Shown piece after piece: positions 8,129-17,497 of a DNA stretch of 64,000 bases. The stretch is from the NCBI RefSeq assembly GCF_018448905.1, contig NZ_RCWA01000012.1:59742-123741 (forward strand). Reading direction: 5' to 3'. Both the position numbers and the translations under genes were made by a program. This stretch comes from Photorhabdus heterorhabditis. Its GTDB lineage: Bacteria > Pseudomonadota > Gammaproteobacteria > Enterobacterales > Enterobacteriaceae. The notes below the pieces were generated by a model. The model saw only the letters and a list, made by a program, of their open reading frames with translations. It was not told where the DNA came from and did no database searches. Each line of letters starts with the position of its first letter. Within the stretch, counting starts at the first letter, position 1.

Positions 8129-10261
8129 ATGAATAAATCTAACGTCAATGCTGAAAAATTAGCAACGTTTCTTTCTGATAATAAAGAAGATGCTTTGGAA
8201 GTGATGCGATTAGCTCAAATTTATTTAATGAGTGAAGGGCAAAATAATAACGATGCTACATTTTTCAGTAATATTCCTTCATGTAGTGAAAATATTGATG
8301 GATATACGGCTATCGGGACATGGCATCCAGAGAAGATTAATGGTGAAATTACTTTTGTCAGACGTGATCAGTCTGACTCCATTTTTTGGGAGACTTCACG
8401 GCAGCAGCTGACGGTGAATAAAGCAAAAGATGTGAAAAGGATATGCTTTATCGGTGAGTCTGTCGCGCTTGGTATGCTTTTATCTCCTCATACTACGCCC
8501 GCCAAAACATTAGCGCATTTATTGAACCGGCATACTGATAGCGAATGGGAAGTCATCGATCTTGCAAAAAGCTGCATGAATGCGGGGGGACTATTGGAGA
8601 CTTGTAAGGCGAGCTTACAGTTACAACCGGACTATGTGATTATTCTTGCCGGTAATAACTGGTTTTCAGATGTGTTGTTTGAGCATAATCCACCGTTGGA
8701 AAGACGCAGAAATTATGCCAATGTACTTGCAAATTCCGGTCCTAATGGTATTCCGATTGAATATAAGGAAAAATTGGAAAAGAATGCAGAAATATTGATA
8801 AACAGAATAGATGCAATATCCAAAGAAAGCGGTACTGAATTTATTTTTGCTTTACCTGCATCCAATTACGCAGATTGGGAGCGGAAAACGCCACTTCATT
8901 GGTTGGGTAATGGCAAAACCGCTGAGTGGTATGAATTATACCGTTATGCATCACAAGCAGTAATGAGTGGGCAGTATGTTGAGGCTTTGGAATGGGGTCT
9001 GAGCATGATCGATATTGATGGTGGTAACGCAGCGACGTCTAACCGTATTGTGGCTAATAGTTTGATTGCGTTAAATCGTGCTGAAGAAGCTAAGCCATAC
9101 TTAGATGCAGAATGCAGTTATGCGTCAATGTATGATCTTGTAACACCATTCCCGCATACCCCTTCATTTGTTAAAGAACGTATTATCCAGCAAAGTGTTG
9201 GCATCAAAATTATCGATCTAGAATATTACTTCACTAAGTATTTAGGCACGAGTGTGTTGGATGATTCACTCTTTATTGATTATTGCCATATGACACCAGA
9301 AGGTTTCAAAGTTGCGATGTCTTCTATAGCAGAATGGCTAATTAATCGTGGAAAAGATAAGCCAGATGTAAATTGGGAGGTAATGATAAGAGAAGCCATT
9401 GAGTTGGGGGCATCTTCATATGATTTAGCTGTTTCTTATTTTTATACTGCTTTATACAACAGTCATATCAATCGACCGATTGATGAAGTCGCGGAAAGAG
9501 GGCGAGTTGTTAAGTTATTTGATAAAGCTGTTCAATATTCATCTGAAATACTGGATGTTATGGAGCTTTATGTTAAAGCCAGAAGTTGTGAGAAAGGAGC
9601 CGGATTTGGCCTAAGTCGAGCAGGGCAAAAGTTGCTTGAACTTGTCAATTCTCCACACGATTTTTATGTTGCTCAAGTATCACCGGGTACAGATGCGCAA
9701 ACTATTAACGCAATTTGTGAAATACTTAATAAGTATGGTCGTCATGGTTATATGTTGAAAGAATATTATCAAAAGAGTTATATCGACCAGCTTAAATACG
9801 GTGTAGATTTGACTGAACCTCAATATATTGAACGAGCTACTGCGGTCATTAAAGTTTCTCTAGATCCTGAGGTAAATACACGAAGAAGTATTCCATATTT
9901 TAAATCATGGTGGCCAACATCATCGTTTACGCTGATCACGAGTGGTAATCGTGATCTAAATATGGCAATTACCAGCAGAGTTAAGAAATATATCGAAGAA
10001 AGTAAAGTCAGGATTTTAATTAACGGTGAATTGCTTGAAGAAATCAAGCCATCATCTGAATGGTCTCATCGTCAACTACGAATTCCAGGCTATCTCACTA
10101 AGCCTGGATTTAATAAGGTCACCTTAGAGTGGCCTAAATTAGCACAGGATGAAAAAAAGGAAGTGTTAAATATATCATTTAGATATAATAAAGGTTTAAA
10201 AACTGAAATATTTCCAGTATTTGGTGAATTATTCTCATTAAAGGTCTCTTATTCAGAATAG
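8129..10261 (+). CDS. SGNH/GDSL-hydrolase-like protein, copy 2
   Basis: 710-aa tandem paralogue of the 5452-7584 product, same length and roughly 90 % identical by eye. The catalytic motifs are kept: CFIGESVALG with Ser111, ILAGNNWF, and DYCHMTPEGF. Changes are scattered, for example SSMSSGG becomes SCMNAGG beside block II and LELGLSMIGI becomes LEWGLSMIDI in the TPR-like part, and there is no stop or frameshift, so selection seems to have kept it. It sits behind a remnant of a carbamoyltransferase gene and is followed after 126 bp by an MFS pump. It may have diverged in substrate. Confidence 0.75.
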   Translation: MNKSNVNAEKLATFLSDNKEDALEVMRLAQIYLMSEGQNNNDATFFSNIPSCSENIDGYTAIGTWHPEKINGEITFVRRDQSDSIFWETSRQQLTVNKAKDVKRICFIGESVALGMLLSPHTTPAKTLAHLLNRHTDSEWEVIDLAKSCMNAGGLLETCKASLQLQPDYVIILAGNNWFSDVLFEHNPPLERRRNYANVLANSGPNGIPIEYKEKLEKNAEILINRIDAISKESGTEFIFALPASNYADWERKTPLHWLGNGKTAEWYELYRYASQAVMSGQYVEALEWGLSMIDIDGGNAATSNRIVANSLIALNRAEEAKPYLDAECSYASMYDLVTPFPHTPSFVKERIIQQSVGIKIIDLEYYFTKYLGTSVLDDSLFIDYCHMTPEGFKVAMSSIAEWLINRGKDKPDVNWEVMIREAIELGASSYDLAVSYFYTALYNSHINRPIDEVAERGRVVKLFDKAVQYSSEILDVMELYVKARSCEKGAGFGLSRAGQKLLELVNSPHDFYVAQVSPGTDAQTINAICEILNKYGRHGYMLKEYYQKSYIDQLKYGVDLTEPQYIERATAVIKVSLDPEVNTRRSIPYFKSWWPTSSFTLITSGNRDLNMAITSRVKKYIEESKVRILINGELLEEIKPSSEWSHRQLRIPGYLTKPGFNKVTLEWPKLAQDEKKEVLNISFRYNKGLKTEIFPVFGELFSLKVSYSE

Positions 10262-10387
10262 TCTGGTTTTACAATATCTGTGTGATCTGCCATCCATTCA
10301 ATAAATCTGGTTTATCGATCTTGTTTGATGGCAGCACTTTGTGTTTATATTATATAGGATTAATAATGTTCAGAGGTGAATTGATTT

Positions 10388-11581
10388 ATGTCGCCGTTAA
10401 TGTTAAGGCTTTTACCGATAATACTTATCGTTGGAATGGTTCCATCATTTGTAGAAGTTGATATTACTTTGCCAGCATTCCCCCAAATGCTGAGGTTCTT
10501 TTCTGCAACTGAATCGGCAGTGCAATTTACTTTAATAGTGAATTTCTTAGGGTTATGCCTATTCACACCTATTTTCGGTCCTCTTTCTGAGTCGTATGGG
10601 CGAAGAAAAGTCATTCTAATCGGAGCTACTCTATTCTTTATTGGTAGTGTAGGTTGTTCAATTTCGGGTGATCTGAGTCAATTGTATTTATTTAGGTTTA
10701 TCCAAGGAATTGGGTGCAGTGCTATTTGGGTTGTTGGGTTTATAATTTGCTCGGATACCTATAAAGATGAGGAGTCAGTACAGGTTTTTGGAATCCTTAA
10801 CTCAGCAATATCAGCGGCTCTCATTATAGCACCTGTTGCTGGCTCTCTTATTGTTGTATATTATGATTGGAGATCTACCTACCATTTAGTGGCTTTACTG
10901 AGTTTTCTTTCTCTTATGGCTGTGTTTATCATTCCTGAAACAAATCGTGATACGATAAAACTGAGTGTAAATGAGGTTGCAAGAAATTATTGTCAACTTA
11001 TATTTAGTACGCGTTTCTTGATATATACTTTTACCCCTGGGTTATTAGTGTCTGCATGTATTGCATATGTATCTGTTGTCCCATTTTTATATATAGATAA
11101 AATGGGAATGAGTTACTATATTTTTTCGATACATCAAGCAATATTAGGAATATGTTTAGCGGTGGCCGGATTCTATTCAGGTGCTTTGAATAGAAAGATT
11201 GGTTCAGTTAATTGTATCTATCTGAGTATTGTCATTTGTTGCATAGGGTGTAGTTCACTCATAATATTCAGTCATTTTTATCCTAAATCTGCAATACCCT
11301 TTACGCTGTCAATGGCTGTCATTTGTATTGGTTCTGCTTTTCAATATAGTATGGTGTTCTCTCATTCTTTGGCATTGTATCCTAAATTGGTGGGTTCAGC
11401 ATCATCTCTATTAACTTTTTTTAGGCTTATTTTTTTCAGTCTCAGTGTTTTTATTTCAGGATGGGCATTTACTGGAAAGCTATTTAATTCAGCAATAGTA
11501 GTATCATCGATAATTACTATAGGGTTATTGTTTTCATTACTCGTTTTAATTGATTTTCGAAATCATGCAGTAAGTCGATAA
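10388..11581 (+). CDS. MFS multidrug efflux protein, Bcr/CflA type
   Basis: 397-aa inner-membrane transporter with about 12 hydrophobic segments. VEVDITLPAFPQM in helix 1 and FGPLSESYGRRKVILIG after helix 2 (the MFS A-motif, here GPLSESYGRRK) are typical of the Bcr/CflA drug:H+ antiporter branch, and RFIQGIGCSAIWVVG corresponds to motif B. A GAGGTG ribosome site lies 8 bp before the ATG. It follows the second SGNH gene and precedes a racemase gene, so it may export the product of this small block; that link is inferred from position only. Confidence 0.85.
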   Translation: MSPLMLRLLPIILIVGMVPSFVEVDITLPAFPQMLRFFSATESAVQFTLIVNFLGLCLFTPIFGPLSESYGRRKVILIGATLFFIGSVGCSISGDLSQLYLFRFIQGIGCSAIWVVGFIICSDTYKDEESVQVFGILNSAISAALIIAPVAGSLIVVYYDWRSTYHLVALLSFLSLMAVFIIPETNRDTIKLSVNEVARNYCQLIFSTRFLIYTFTPGLLVSACIAYVSVVPFLYIDKMGMSYYIFSIHQAILGICLAVAGFYSGALNRKIGSVNCIYLSIVICCIGCSSLIIFSHFYPKSAIPFTLSMAVICIGSAFQYSMVFSHSLALYPKLVGSASSLLTFFRLIFFSLSVFISGWAFTGKLFNSAIVVSSIITIGLLFSLLVLIDFRNHAVSR

Positions 11582-11622
11582 ATTAACGATAGGTCACATG
11601 TTAACTAATTAAAGGGTCATTT

Positions 11623-12357
11623 ATGAGAATTAAAGTTATTGTTCCGTTGTTGACATCGAAATATAATTCAGCAGTACAAGAGGAGATTTCTTACTATATT
11701 GCACAGGATGTATTAATTACCGTTGTTAATTTAGAGTCTGGCTCACCTTCGATTGAGTCTCGTTACGACGAAATGTATTCAACTCCTGAGATTGTTGACA
11801 AAATCATCGAATCTGAAAAGGAAGGATATGATGGCGTCTTTGTGAGTTGTGTAAGTGATCCTGCTATTTCCGTTGCGAGAGAGATAGTTGATATTCCTAT
11901 CGTTGGTGGATTCGAGCCTGCTGCGTTAAGTGCTGGAATGATCTCGAAGCGTTGGGGAGTAATTACAATTACTCAGTCTTGTGCACGTTTGATTAGAGAT
12001 CTTGCGACGTTAGCTGGTATTCACCAGAAATTAGCTTGTATTTGCAGCATTGATCAATCTATTGACGAATTGCACCAAATACCTGGAAAGTTAGAAGATG
12101 TTCTCCTCACTCAAACTAAAAGGATGGTTAATGAAGAACGAGTAACAGCTATAGTATTAGGTTGTACTGGCATGATAGGGATGGCGAAGTACTTATCCAA
12201 AGAGATGGGAGTTGTAGGAATGCCGATTCAGGTGATTGACCCTACAGCGGTTGCATTAGGTTATCTACAGATGATGATAAGAGCAGGTCTTACCCATAGT
12301 CGTTTGGAATATCCAAAACAGGATTTAAGAAAAAGGAGGATTAGCTGCATTGAATAA
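11623..12357 (+). CDS. Asp/Glu/hydantoin racemase family protein
   Basis: 244-aa protein of the cofactor-independent two-cysteine racemase superfamily. The two catalytic cysteines are visible in FVSCVSDPAI (Cys ~75) and VLGCTGMIG (Cys ~184), each in the expected strand-turn setting. IPIVGGFEPAALSAG between them matches hydantoin racemase/AroM-like members. The superfamily acts on aspartate, glutamate, hydantoins or maleate (as isomerase); the substrate here cannot be read. It lies 41 bp after the MFS gene with an AGGG ribosome site and may be co-transcribed. It ends in a basic tail (RKRR). Confidence 0.8.
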   Translation: MRIKVIVPLLTSKYNSAVQEEISYYIAQDVLITVVNLESGSPSIESRYDEMYSTPEIVDKIIESEKEGYDGVFVSCVSDPAISVAREIVDIPIVGGFEPAALSAGMISKRWGVITITQSCARLIRDLATLAGIHQKLACICSIDQSIDELHQIPGKLEDVLLTQTKRMVNEERVTAIVLGCTGMIGMAKYLSKEMGVVGMPIQVIDPTAVALGYLQMMIRAGLTHSRLEYPKQDLRKRRISCIE

Positions 12358-12559
12358 TATGTGTAATTGCATACTATTAAGTTGATTATTAAGGTAGTCT
12401 TTGAACTCGATAATATGTGATAAGGTAGCTGATTCTGGCAGCTTTAGTTTTGCCTCTTGTTAAGCCACAATTTTTTAGTCCTGTCAGTATACTAAGCTGG
12501 AATAGCTTGCGCTGGTGTCACAAGTTATTCATCTTATCAGATTAGTAATTGCAACTGGC

Positions 12560-12603
12560 TTGTACTTCGTACTTTTTTGTATATGATATTGGTAATCATT
12601 ATC
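12560..12603 (+). promoter_or_regulatory. Promoter with Fur box upstream of yjjZ
   Basis: GATATTGGTAATCATTATC (12585-12603) matches the 19-bp Fur consensus at 17 positions. It overlaps the -10 (TATGAT, 12582-12587) of a promoter whose -35 is TTGTAC (12560-12565, 16-bp spacer). Binding of Fe-Fur here would block transcription. E. coli yjjZ is also known as Fur-regulated. Confidence 0.75.
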
Positions 12604-12622
12604 ATTTAAATTGGTGTAAGTT

Positions 12623-12889
12623 ATGATAAGGGCTAAAGAAAGGCAAAGATCTCTTTTCTGGCAGGGAATGACCAGCTTGTGGGGAGTGGGTTTATCTAGT
12701 TTGGCGGGAATACTATTCGTAATAGTGAATCCAGGAATTGAGCAGTTTAAAATTGGGGTAGTAGTCGCAATGTTGCTAACTTTATTTATGTTGTTGAATC
12801 AGAGGTCGCGCCATTTTCTGTTAATACCATCAGGATTTGCTGTACTGTGTGCTTTGCTGGCTGGCGCGAATCGGTTTGGTTGTTTTTGA
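12623..12889 (+). CDS. yjjZ: DUF1435 small membrane protein
   Basis: 88-aa protein with three hydrophobic segments (about 15-35, 41-58 and 66-82) and a basic N-terminus (MIRAKERQR), hence probably an inner-membrane protein. Position next to the tRNA-Leu cluster and rsmC equals that of E. coli yjjZ, a DUF1435 protein of unknown function. A near-consensus Fur box overlaps its promoter, so it should be made under iron starvation. The biochemical role is not known. The assignment rests on synteny, size and the Fur site more than on sequence motifs. Confidence 0.7.
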   Translation: MIRAKERQRSLFWQGMTSLWGVGLSSLAGILFVIVNPGIEQFKIGVVVAMLLTLFMLLNQRSRHFLLIPSGFAVLCALLAGANRFGCF

Positions 12890-12942
12890 CGTTGTTTAGG
12901 AGGAAAAGTAAGTGAGAAAACTGATGCGAAAAATGAACAGAT

Positions 12943-13029
12943 TGGTGCGAAAGGAGGGACTTGAACCCTCACGTCCGTAAGGACACTAACACCTGAAGCT
13001 AGCGCGTCTACCAATTCCGCCACCCTCGC
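12943..13029 (-). tRNA. leuP: tRNA-Leu (CAG), second of two
   Basis: The complement gives GCGAGGGTGGCGGAATTGG at the 5' end, anticodon loop CTTCAGG (CAG), a long class-II variable arm (TGTCCGTAAGGACG), T-loop GGTTCAAGTCC and an encoded CCA. 87 nt. Same locus as leuQPV of E. coli; the exact letter of the symbol is arbitrary. Confidence 0.97.
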
Positions 13030-13077
13030 AGGTACTGTTATTTTCTGTTGCCGAATCTTATTGGCAGTTGTCTGATT

Positions 13078-13164
13078 TGGTGCGAAGGGGGGGACTTGAA
13101 CCCCCACGTCCGAAAGGACACTAACACCTGAAGCTAGCGCGTCTACCAATTCCGCCACCCTCGC
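13078..13164 (-). tRNA. leuQ: tRNA-Leu (CAG), first of two
   Basis: Nearly identical to the copy 48 bp downstream; it differs only in the variable loop (TTTCGGAC), the T-stem and the acceptor 3' strand (CCTTCGC). Anticodon CAG, encoded CCA, 87 nt. First gene after the promoter at 13207-13234. E. coli has three tandem copies here, this window two. Confidence 0.97.
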
Positions 13165-13206
13165 AAGTTCAGACACTATCAACCTTGATTGATAGCACGG
13201 AGGCGA

Positions 13207-13234
13207 ATTCTAGAGATTTTGTAGCCTACGTCAA
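13207..13234 (-). promoter_or_regulatory. tRNA-Leu operon promoter
   Basis: Read on the minus strand: TTGACG (13234-13229), 16-bp spacer, TAGAAT (13212-13207), followed by a GC-rich discriminator (TCGCCTCCG) typical of stringently controlled stable-RNA promoters. It lies ~40 bp before the first tRNA. Confidence 0.8.
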
Positions 13235-13302
13235 TCATTATTTATTATAGTATTGCATGATTGCCGTAAAAATCATCATTTACTATTTTGTTATCAAAGA
13301 TG

Positions 13303-13326
13303 GCCTGTCCATAGTCACGGACAGGC
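13303..13326 (-). terminator. Hairpin after rsmC
   Basis: Perfect 8-bp stem GCCTGTCC/GGACAGGC with an 8-nt loop, 8 bp past the rsmC stop on the minus strand. The following T-run is short (CATCTTTG). Confidence 0.55.
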
Positions 13327-13334
13327 TAAACAAA

Positions 13335-14351
13335 TCAGGATTTTTTTATTGCTTGGTAAACTTTGAATTTCCCCGTCTGAGCAATGACTTCATGATTGCC
13401 AAACGTTTTATCCAGTAAATCGGGATAAGGCAGGAAAGCATTAGCGACAATCCGTAGTTTACCCCCAGGTTTAAGGTAGCTGGGCGCCTGGCGGATCAGA
13501 TCGTCGGCTGCCCGCAAACTGGTTTTCAATCCTTCATGGAAGGGGGGATTAGAGATAATCCAGTTGAATTTATCTTCAATATTGGAATAAACATTACTGA
13601 CGATAACTTGACCTTCCAGTTTATTGGCTTTTAAGGTTGCTTTACTGGAGGCAATAGCGGCTGCATTAACATCACTGAGAGTAAGTGCTAGCTCAGGATT
13701 ATTTTTACCCAATACGGCAGCCAAAACACCCGCACCACATGCGATATCCAGTAAATTGCCAGAGAGAGGCTTGTCAAAGGTAGAAAGCAATAAACGGCTG
13801 CCAACATCCAGTTCATCCTGGCTAAATACACCCGGTAAAGTATTCACTATGACGTTTTCCACCTGATAACTGTTCCACCAGTTATCCTGTTCAAACAGCA
13901 CCTCATGTTCTAATCTGCCGTAGAAGAGGCTGCAACGACGGGCGCTGTCGATTTTTTGGAAAGTTGCCATACCGTCCATCAGTTTGTCTACACTACGTAC
14001 TCCGCTACGGTTTTCACCGACAATAAAGATATTGATACCTTTTGGTAAAACAGAGAACAGGCTGCGTAATTGAAAGCGAGCTTCTTGCTTACTTTTAGGC
14101 CAGTAATAAATAAGGGTGTCGCAACCTCGGGTAAATGCTTTTTCGGCTGCCAAGCCAAACCAGGCATTATCACCCAGAGTACGGATCAGTGATTGCCAGT
14201 GATGATATTGGTTAGTGTGCACTCGCACACTGGCAGCATCAATTTGGGTTGCCAGTGTGTCTTGAATATCACCCGCGAACAGCAGGTGATGAGAGCTAAA
14301 TTGCTCTCGGTGACGCAAAATAACTTCACTGGCGGGGGTTAATGCAGACAT
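13335..14351 (-). CDS. rsmC: 16S rRNA (guanine1207-N2)-methyltransferase
   Basis: 338 aa; methylates G1207 of 16S rRNA in the 30S subunit using S-adenosylmethionine. It has the duplicated MTase layout of RsmC/RlmG: a degenerate N-terminal domain and a C-terminal catalytic one, with [16 protein letters not shown] (SAM motif I) and [11 protein letters not shown] (NPPF catalytic motif). The start [15 protein letters not shown] at 14351 matches the E. coli N-terminus (MSAFTPASEV) and has an AAGGAG site 11 bp upstream; an in-frame ATG at 14384 would add 11 unlikely residues. Divergent from holD, as in E. coli. Confidence 0.95.
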   Translation of the reverse strand: MSALTPASEVILRHREQFSSHHLLFAGDIQDTLATQIDAASVRVHTNQYHHWQSLIRTLGDNAWFGLAAEKAFTRGCDTLIYYWPKSKQEARFQLRSLFSVLPKGINIFIVGENRSGVRSVDKLMDGMATFQKIDSARRCSLFYGRLEHEVLFEQDNWWNSYQVENVIVNTLPGVFSQDELDVGSRLLLSTFDKPLSGNLLDIACGAGVLAAVLGKNNPELALTLSDVNAAAIASSKATLKANKLEGQVIVSNVYSNIEDKFNWIISNPPFHEGLKTSLRAADDLIRQAPSYLKPGGKLRIVANAFLPYPDLLDKTFGNHEVIAQTGKFKVYQAIKKS

Positions 14352-14479
14352 TTGTCTATAAACTCCTTCATGTTCTGTGTTCAAATATTAAGTAATGATA
14401 AATCTAAAACCCAATATTGGCGCAGATAGTGGCCTCTGATAACATGTTACTGATTATTTTTTACAGCAGGTGAATAGAT

Positions 14480-14893
14480 ATGGTAACCCGGCGCGACAGG
14501 TTATTAGCTCAATTGGGGATTACCCAATGGGCCTTACGTAACCCGGCGGTTTTGCAAGGTGAGTTAGCTGTTCACCTACCTGATGCCACCCGTCTGCTAA
14601 TTATTACCAATGACCACATTGATTTAACTCACTCATTATTAATAGATATTTTTACAGCTATGGGGCTGGATAAATCCTCTGTTTACTGCATTACATCAGA
14701 TAATGTTGTGATGCTACCGGAACAGGTTAAGTGCCCATGTTGGCTGTTGGGTGTGGATATTACACTATCATGGCAAGGGATTTCTTTGAGAAGCCCTGCA
14801 TTAAATGATTTATATTGTGATGGAAAGGCAAAACGTTCTCTTTGGCAGCAGATTTCTCAACATGAACAACATTTCTCTATTAACTCCCGCTGA
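14480..14893 (+). CDS. holD: DNA polymerase III psi subunit
   Basis: 137 aa. Psi binds chi (HolC) and the gamma/tau clamp loader and helps pass primed template to polymerase III. The N-terminus (RRDRLLAQLGITQWALRNPA) has the QLGI.QW.LR.P pattern of HolD, and the length equals that of E. coli HolD (137 aa). The family is poorly conserved, so the call also leans on synteny: divergent rsmC before it and rimI overlapping its 3' end by 32 bp, as in E. coli. Confidence 0.9.
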   Translation: MVTRRDRLLAQLGITQWALRNPAVLQGELAVHLPDATRLLIITNDHIDLTHSLLIDIFTAMGLDKSSVYCITSDNVVMLPEQVKCPCWLLGVDITLSWQGISLRSPALNDLYCDGKAKRSLWQQISQHEQHFSINSR

Positions 14894-15329
14894 TCTCCCG
14901 TTCGCTTTTCTGGTTGAACAAACTAGTCATGCGTTCCCGTGGAGTGAAAAAACGTTTTTCAGTAATCAGGGTGAGCGGTATCTGAATTATAAAATAACGA
15001 TTAATGAACAACTTATTGGCTTTGCTATCACTCAATGGGTATTAGATGAAGCCACATTATTTAATATTGCTATTCATCCCGACTATCAAGGTAAAGGTTA
15101 CGGTAAAGCATTACTGGAATATTTAATATCCATTCTACCAGACAAAGGAATGAATACTTTATGGCTTGAGGTAAGACAATCGAACTACTCCGCTATCAGG
15201 TTGTATGAACATTTAGGCTTTAATCAAGTCTCTGTGCGTAAGAATTATTATCCTACTGCAACAGGTAAAGAAGATGCCATTATTATGGCATTGCCGTTAC
15301 TTTCTGAATGGTGCAATGAAATTGATTGA
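14862..15329 (+). CDS. rimI: Ribosomal protein S18 alanine N-acetyltransferase
   Basis: 155-aa GNAT acetyltransferase that modifies the N-terminal alanine of ribosomal protein S18. HAFPWSEKTFFSNQGERYLN and LDEATLFNIAIHPDYQGKGYG (acetyl-CoA-binding Q-x-x-G-x-G) are nearly the E. coli sequence, and NYYPTATGKEDAIIMALP closes the domain. The ATG at 14862 (MNNISLLT) matches the E. coli start; a longer in-frame form from 14805 reads back through holD. The two genes overlap, implying translational coupling. E. coli has yjjG between rimI and prfC; it is absent here. Confidence 0.95.
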   Translation: MNNISLLTPADLPFAFLVEQTSHAFPWSEKTFFSNQGERYLNYKITINEQLIGFAITQWVLDEATLFNIAIHPDYQGKGYGKALLEYLISILPDKGMNTLWLEVRQSNYSAIRLYEHLGFNQVSVRKNYYPTATGKEDAIIMALPLLSEWCNEID

Positions 15330-15463
15330 TTGTTTATAGCACCAATTTCAGCGAAAATGAGCGCCAATTTTTTATTCATCCATGGGTTTGGGAGTTGTTT
15401 TCCTTGCGGGGAAGCGCCTGATGTTGAGTACAAGCCCGTATACAAAGCAGAAGATTCTTATTG

Positions 15464-17053
15464 ATGTCAAATTCCCCTTTTCAGCAAGAAGTCGCTAAAC
15501 GGCGCACTTTTGCAATCATTTCTCACCCTGATGCAGGGAAAACAACCATCACTGAAAAAGTGTTGCTGTTCGGACAGGCGATTCAGAAAGCAGGTACAGT
15601 GAAAGGTCGTGGTTCAAATCAGCACGCGAAATCTGACTGGATGGAAATGGAAAAACAACGTGGTATTTCCATTACTACTTCGGTGATGCAATTTCCTTAC
15701 CAAGATTGTCTGGTTAACTTGCTTGATACGCCAGGACATGAAGATTTCTCCGAAGATACTTACCGCACATTGACGGCGGTTGACTGTTGCTTGATGGTCA
15801 TTGATGCCGCTAAAGGTGTTGAGGATCGTACACGTAAATTGATGGAAGTGACCCGTCTGCGTGATACCCCGATTCTGACGTTCATGAACAAGCTTGACCG
15901 CGATATCCGTGATCCAATGGAATTGATGGATGAAGTGGAAAATGAGTTGAATATTGCTTGTTGCCCAATCACCTGGCCGATTGGGTGCGGTAAATATTTT
16001 AAAGGGGTTTATCATCTTTATCTTGATGAAACGTACCTGTATCAAACCGGGCAGGGGCACACTATTCAGGAAGTCCGCGCGATTAAGGGGCTGAATAATC
16101 CTGAATTGGATGCTGCGATTGGTGAAGATTTGGCTGAGCAATTGCGTCAGGAGTTGGAACTGGTGCAGGGCGCTTCCCACGAATTTGATCATCAGGCATT
16201 TTTGCAAGGTGAACTTACACCCGTATTTTTCGGTACTGCATTGGGTAACTTTGGTGTTAACCATATGCTGGATGGTTTGGTTAAATGGGCGCCTGTACCA
16301 ATGCCTCGTCAGACCAATGTCCGTGCAGTTTCTGCTCAAGAAGAGAAATTTACCGGATTTATCTTTAAGATTCAGGCCAATATGGACCCTAAACACCGCG
16401 ACCGCGTGGCTTTCTTGCGTGTGGTATCAGGTAAATATGAAAAAGGCATGAAGTTGCATCAGGTAAGAATTAAGAAAGATGTTGTTATTTCTGATGCGCT
16501 AACATTTATGGCTGGTGATCGTTCTCATGTGGATCATGCCTATCCGGGAGATATTATCGGTCTGCATAACCACGGGACAATTCAGATTGGTGATACCTTT
16601 ACCCAAGGGGAAGATCTGAAATTTACGGGTATACCTAACTTTGCGCCAGAATTATTCCGTCGTATTCGTCTGCGCGATCCTCTGAAGCAGAAGCAGTTAT
16701 TAAAAGGATTGGTTCAGCTATCTGAAGAAGGTGCAGTACAGGTATTTCGTCCCCTGATGAACAACGACTTAATTGTGGGGGCTGTGGGTATTCTACAGTT
16801 TGATGTTGTTGTTGCTCGTCTGAAAAGTGAATACAACGTTGAAGCTTTATATGAACCAGTAAACGTTTCGACTGCGCGTTGGGTTGAGTGTCATGACGCT
16901 AAAAAGTTGGAAGAGTTTAAGCGTAAGAATGAACAAAACTTGGCGCTCGATGGTGGTGATAATCTGACCTATATTGCGCCAACCATGGTCAATCTGAATC
17001 TTACTGGTGAACGTTACCCTGATGTTAATTTCCGTAAGACACGGGAGCATTAA
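15464..17053 (+). CDS. prfC: Peptide chain release factor 3
   Basis: 529-aa translational GTPase that removes RF1/RF2 from the ribosome after peptide release. G1 [10 protein letters not shown]2 region [14 protein letters not shown]3 [16 protein letters not shown]4 [10 protein letters not shown]. The C-terminal domains follow with [16 protein letters not shown] and ending [12 protein letters not shown]. The ATG at 15464 ([16 protein letters not shown]) gives exactly the E. coli length; a TTG one codon earlier is less likely. A strong terminator follows at 17062. Backbone gene, no oddities. Confidence 0.98.
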   Translation: MSNSPFQQEVAKRRTFAIISHPDAGKTTITEKVLLFGQAIQKAGTVKGRGSNQHAKSDWMEMEKQRGISITTSVMQFPYQDCLVNLLDTPGHEDFSEDTYRTLTAVDCCLMVIDAAKGVEDRTRKLMEVTRLRDTPILTFMNKLDRDIRDPMELMDEVENELNIACCPITWPIGCGKYFKGVYHLYLDETYLYQTGQGHTIQEVRAIKGLNNPELDAAIGEDLAEQLRQELELVQGASHEFDHQAFLQGELTPVFFGTALGNFGVNHMLDGLVKWAPVPMPRQTNVRAVSAQEEKFTGFIFKIQANMDPKHRDRVAFLRVVSGKYEKGMKLHQVRIKKDVVISDALTFMAGDRSHVDHAYPGDIIGLHNHGTIQIGDTFTQGEDLKFTGIPNFAPELFRRIRLRDPLKQKQLLKGLVQLSEEGAVQVFRPLMNNDLIVGAVGILQFDVVVARLKSEYNVEALYEPVNVSTARWVECHDAKKLEEFKRKNEQNLALDGGDNLTYIAPTMVNLNLTGERYPDVNFRKTREH

Positions 17054-17061
17054 TATTTTAT

Positions 17062-17088
17062 AAGGCTAACAATAGGTTAGCCTTTTTT
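17062..17088 (+). terminator. Rho-independent terminator of prfC
   Basis: Perfect 9-bp stem AAGGCTAAC/GTTAGCCTT, loop AATAG, followed by TTTT, 9 bp after the prfC stop. Confidence 0.92.
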
Positions 17089-17285
17089 CTTTACAAAAAT
17101 ATATATAACACAAGAATAATTTATAATTTAGTCGGCAAGATCCGTCTTATTTTATAGCTCTTTGCTTTATTTTCCTGTTACTATTTCCCGGTCTTCACTG
17201 TATCTGGTGTTTTTATTTTCCAATTTAGCTTAGCTACTGGAAGTAATAACCCATTTCTAATTCTAATGCGGATTGTTATTCTGTT

Positions 17286-17412
17286 TATACCCTATGGATT
17301 TCAAGATGCATCGCGGCGGCAAGAGAACGCATCCCCAGGAGCATAGATAACTATGTGACTGGGGTAAGTGAACGCAGCCAACAAAGAAGCAACTTGAAAG
17401 ATGACGGGTATA
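17286..17412. repeat. ERIC element
   Basis: Full-length 127-bp copy between prfC and the osmY-like gene: TATACCCTATGGATTTCAAG ... CCCCAGGAGCATAGATAACT ... GATGACGGGTATA. Confidence 0.95.
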
Positions 17413-17497
17413 GGTTACGTTTAGATTACCGTGTACAAAGACAGTATTGAATGGCTTTATAGATTCAGAAATCTAACCGACAAAAGGAAGGTATAAG

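Noticed and set aside
12799-13182. 127-aa minus-strand frame with repeated ARVAELVDALASGVSVL
   Set aside because: This is the well-known false translation of tandem tRNA-Leu genes; both tRNAs are complete on that strand.
15614-16396. 260-aa antisense frame within prfC
   Set aside because: Long only because of prfC codon pattern on the other strand; no family resemblance and prfC is complete.
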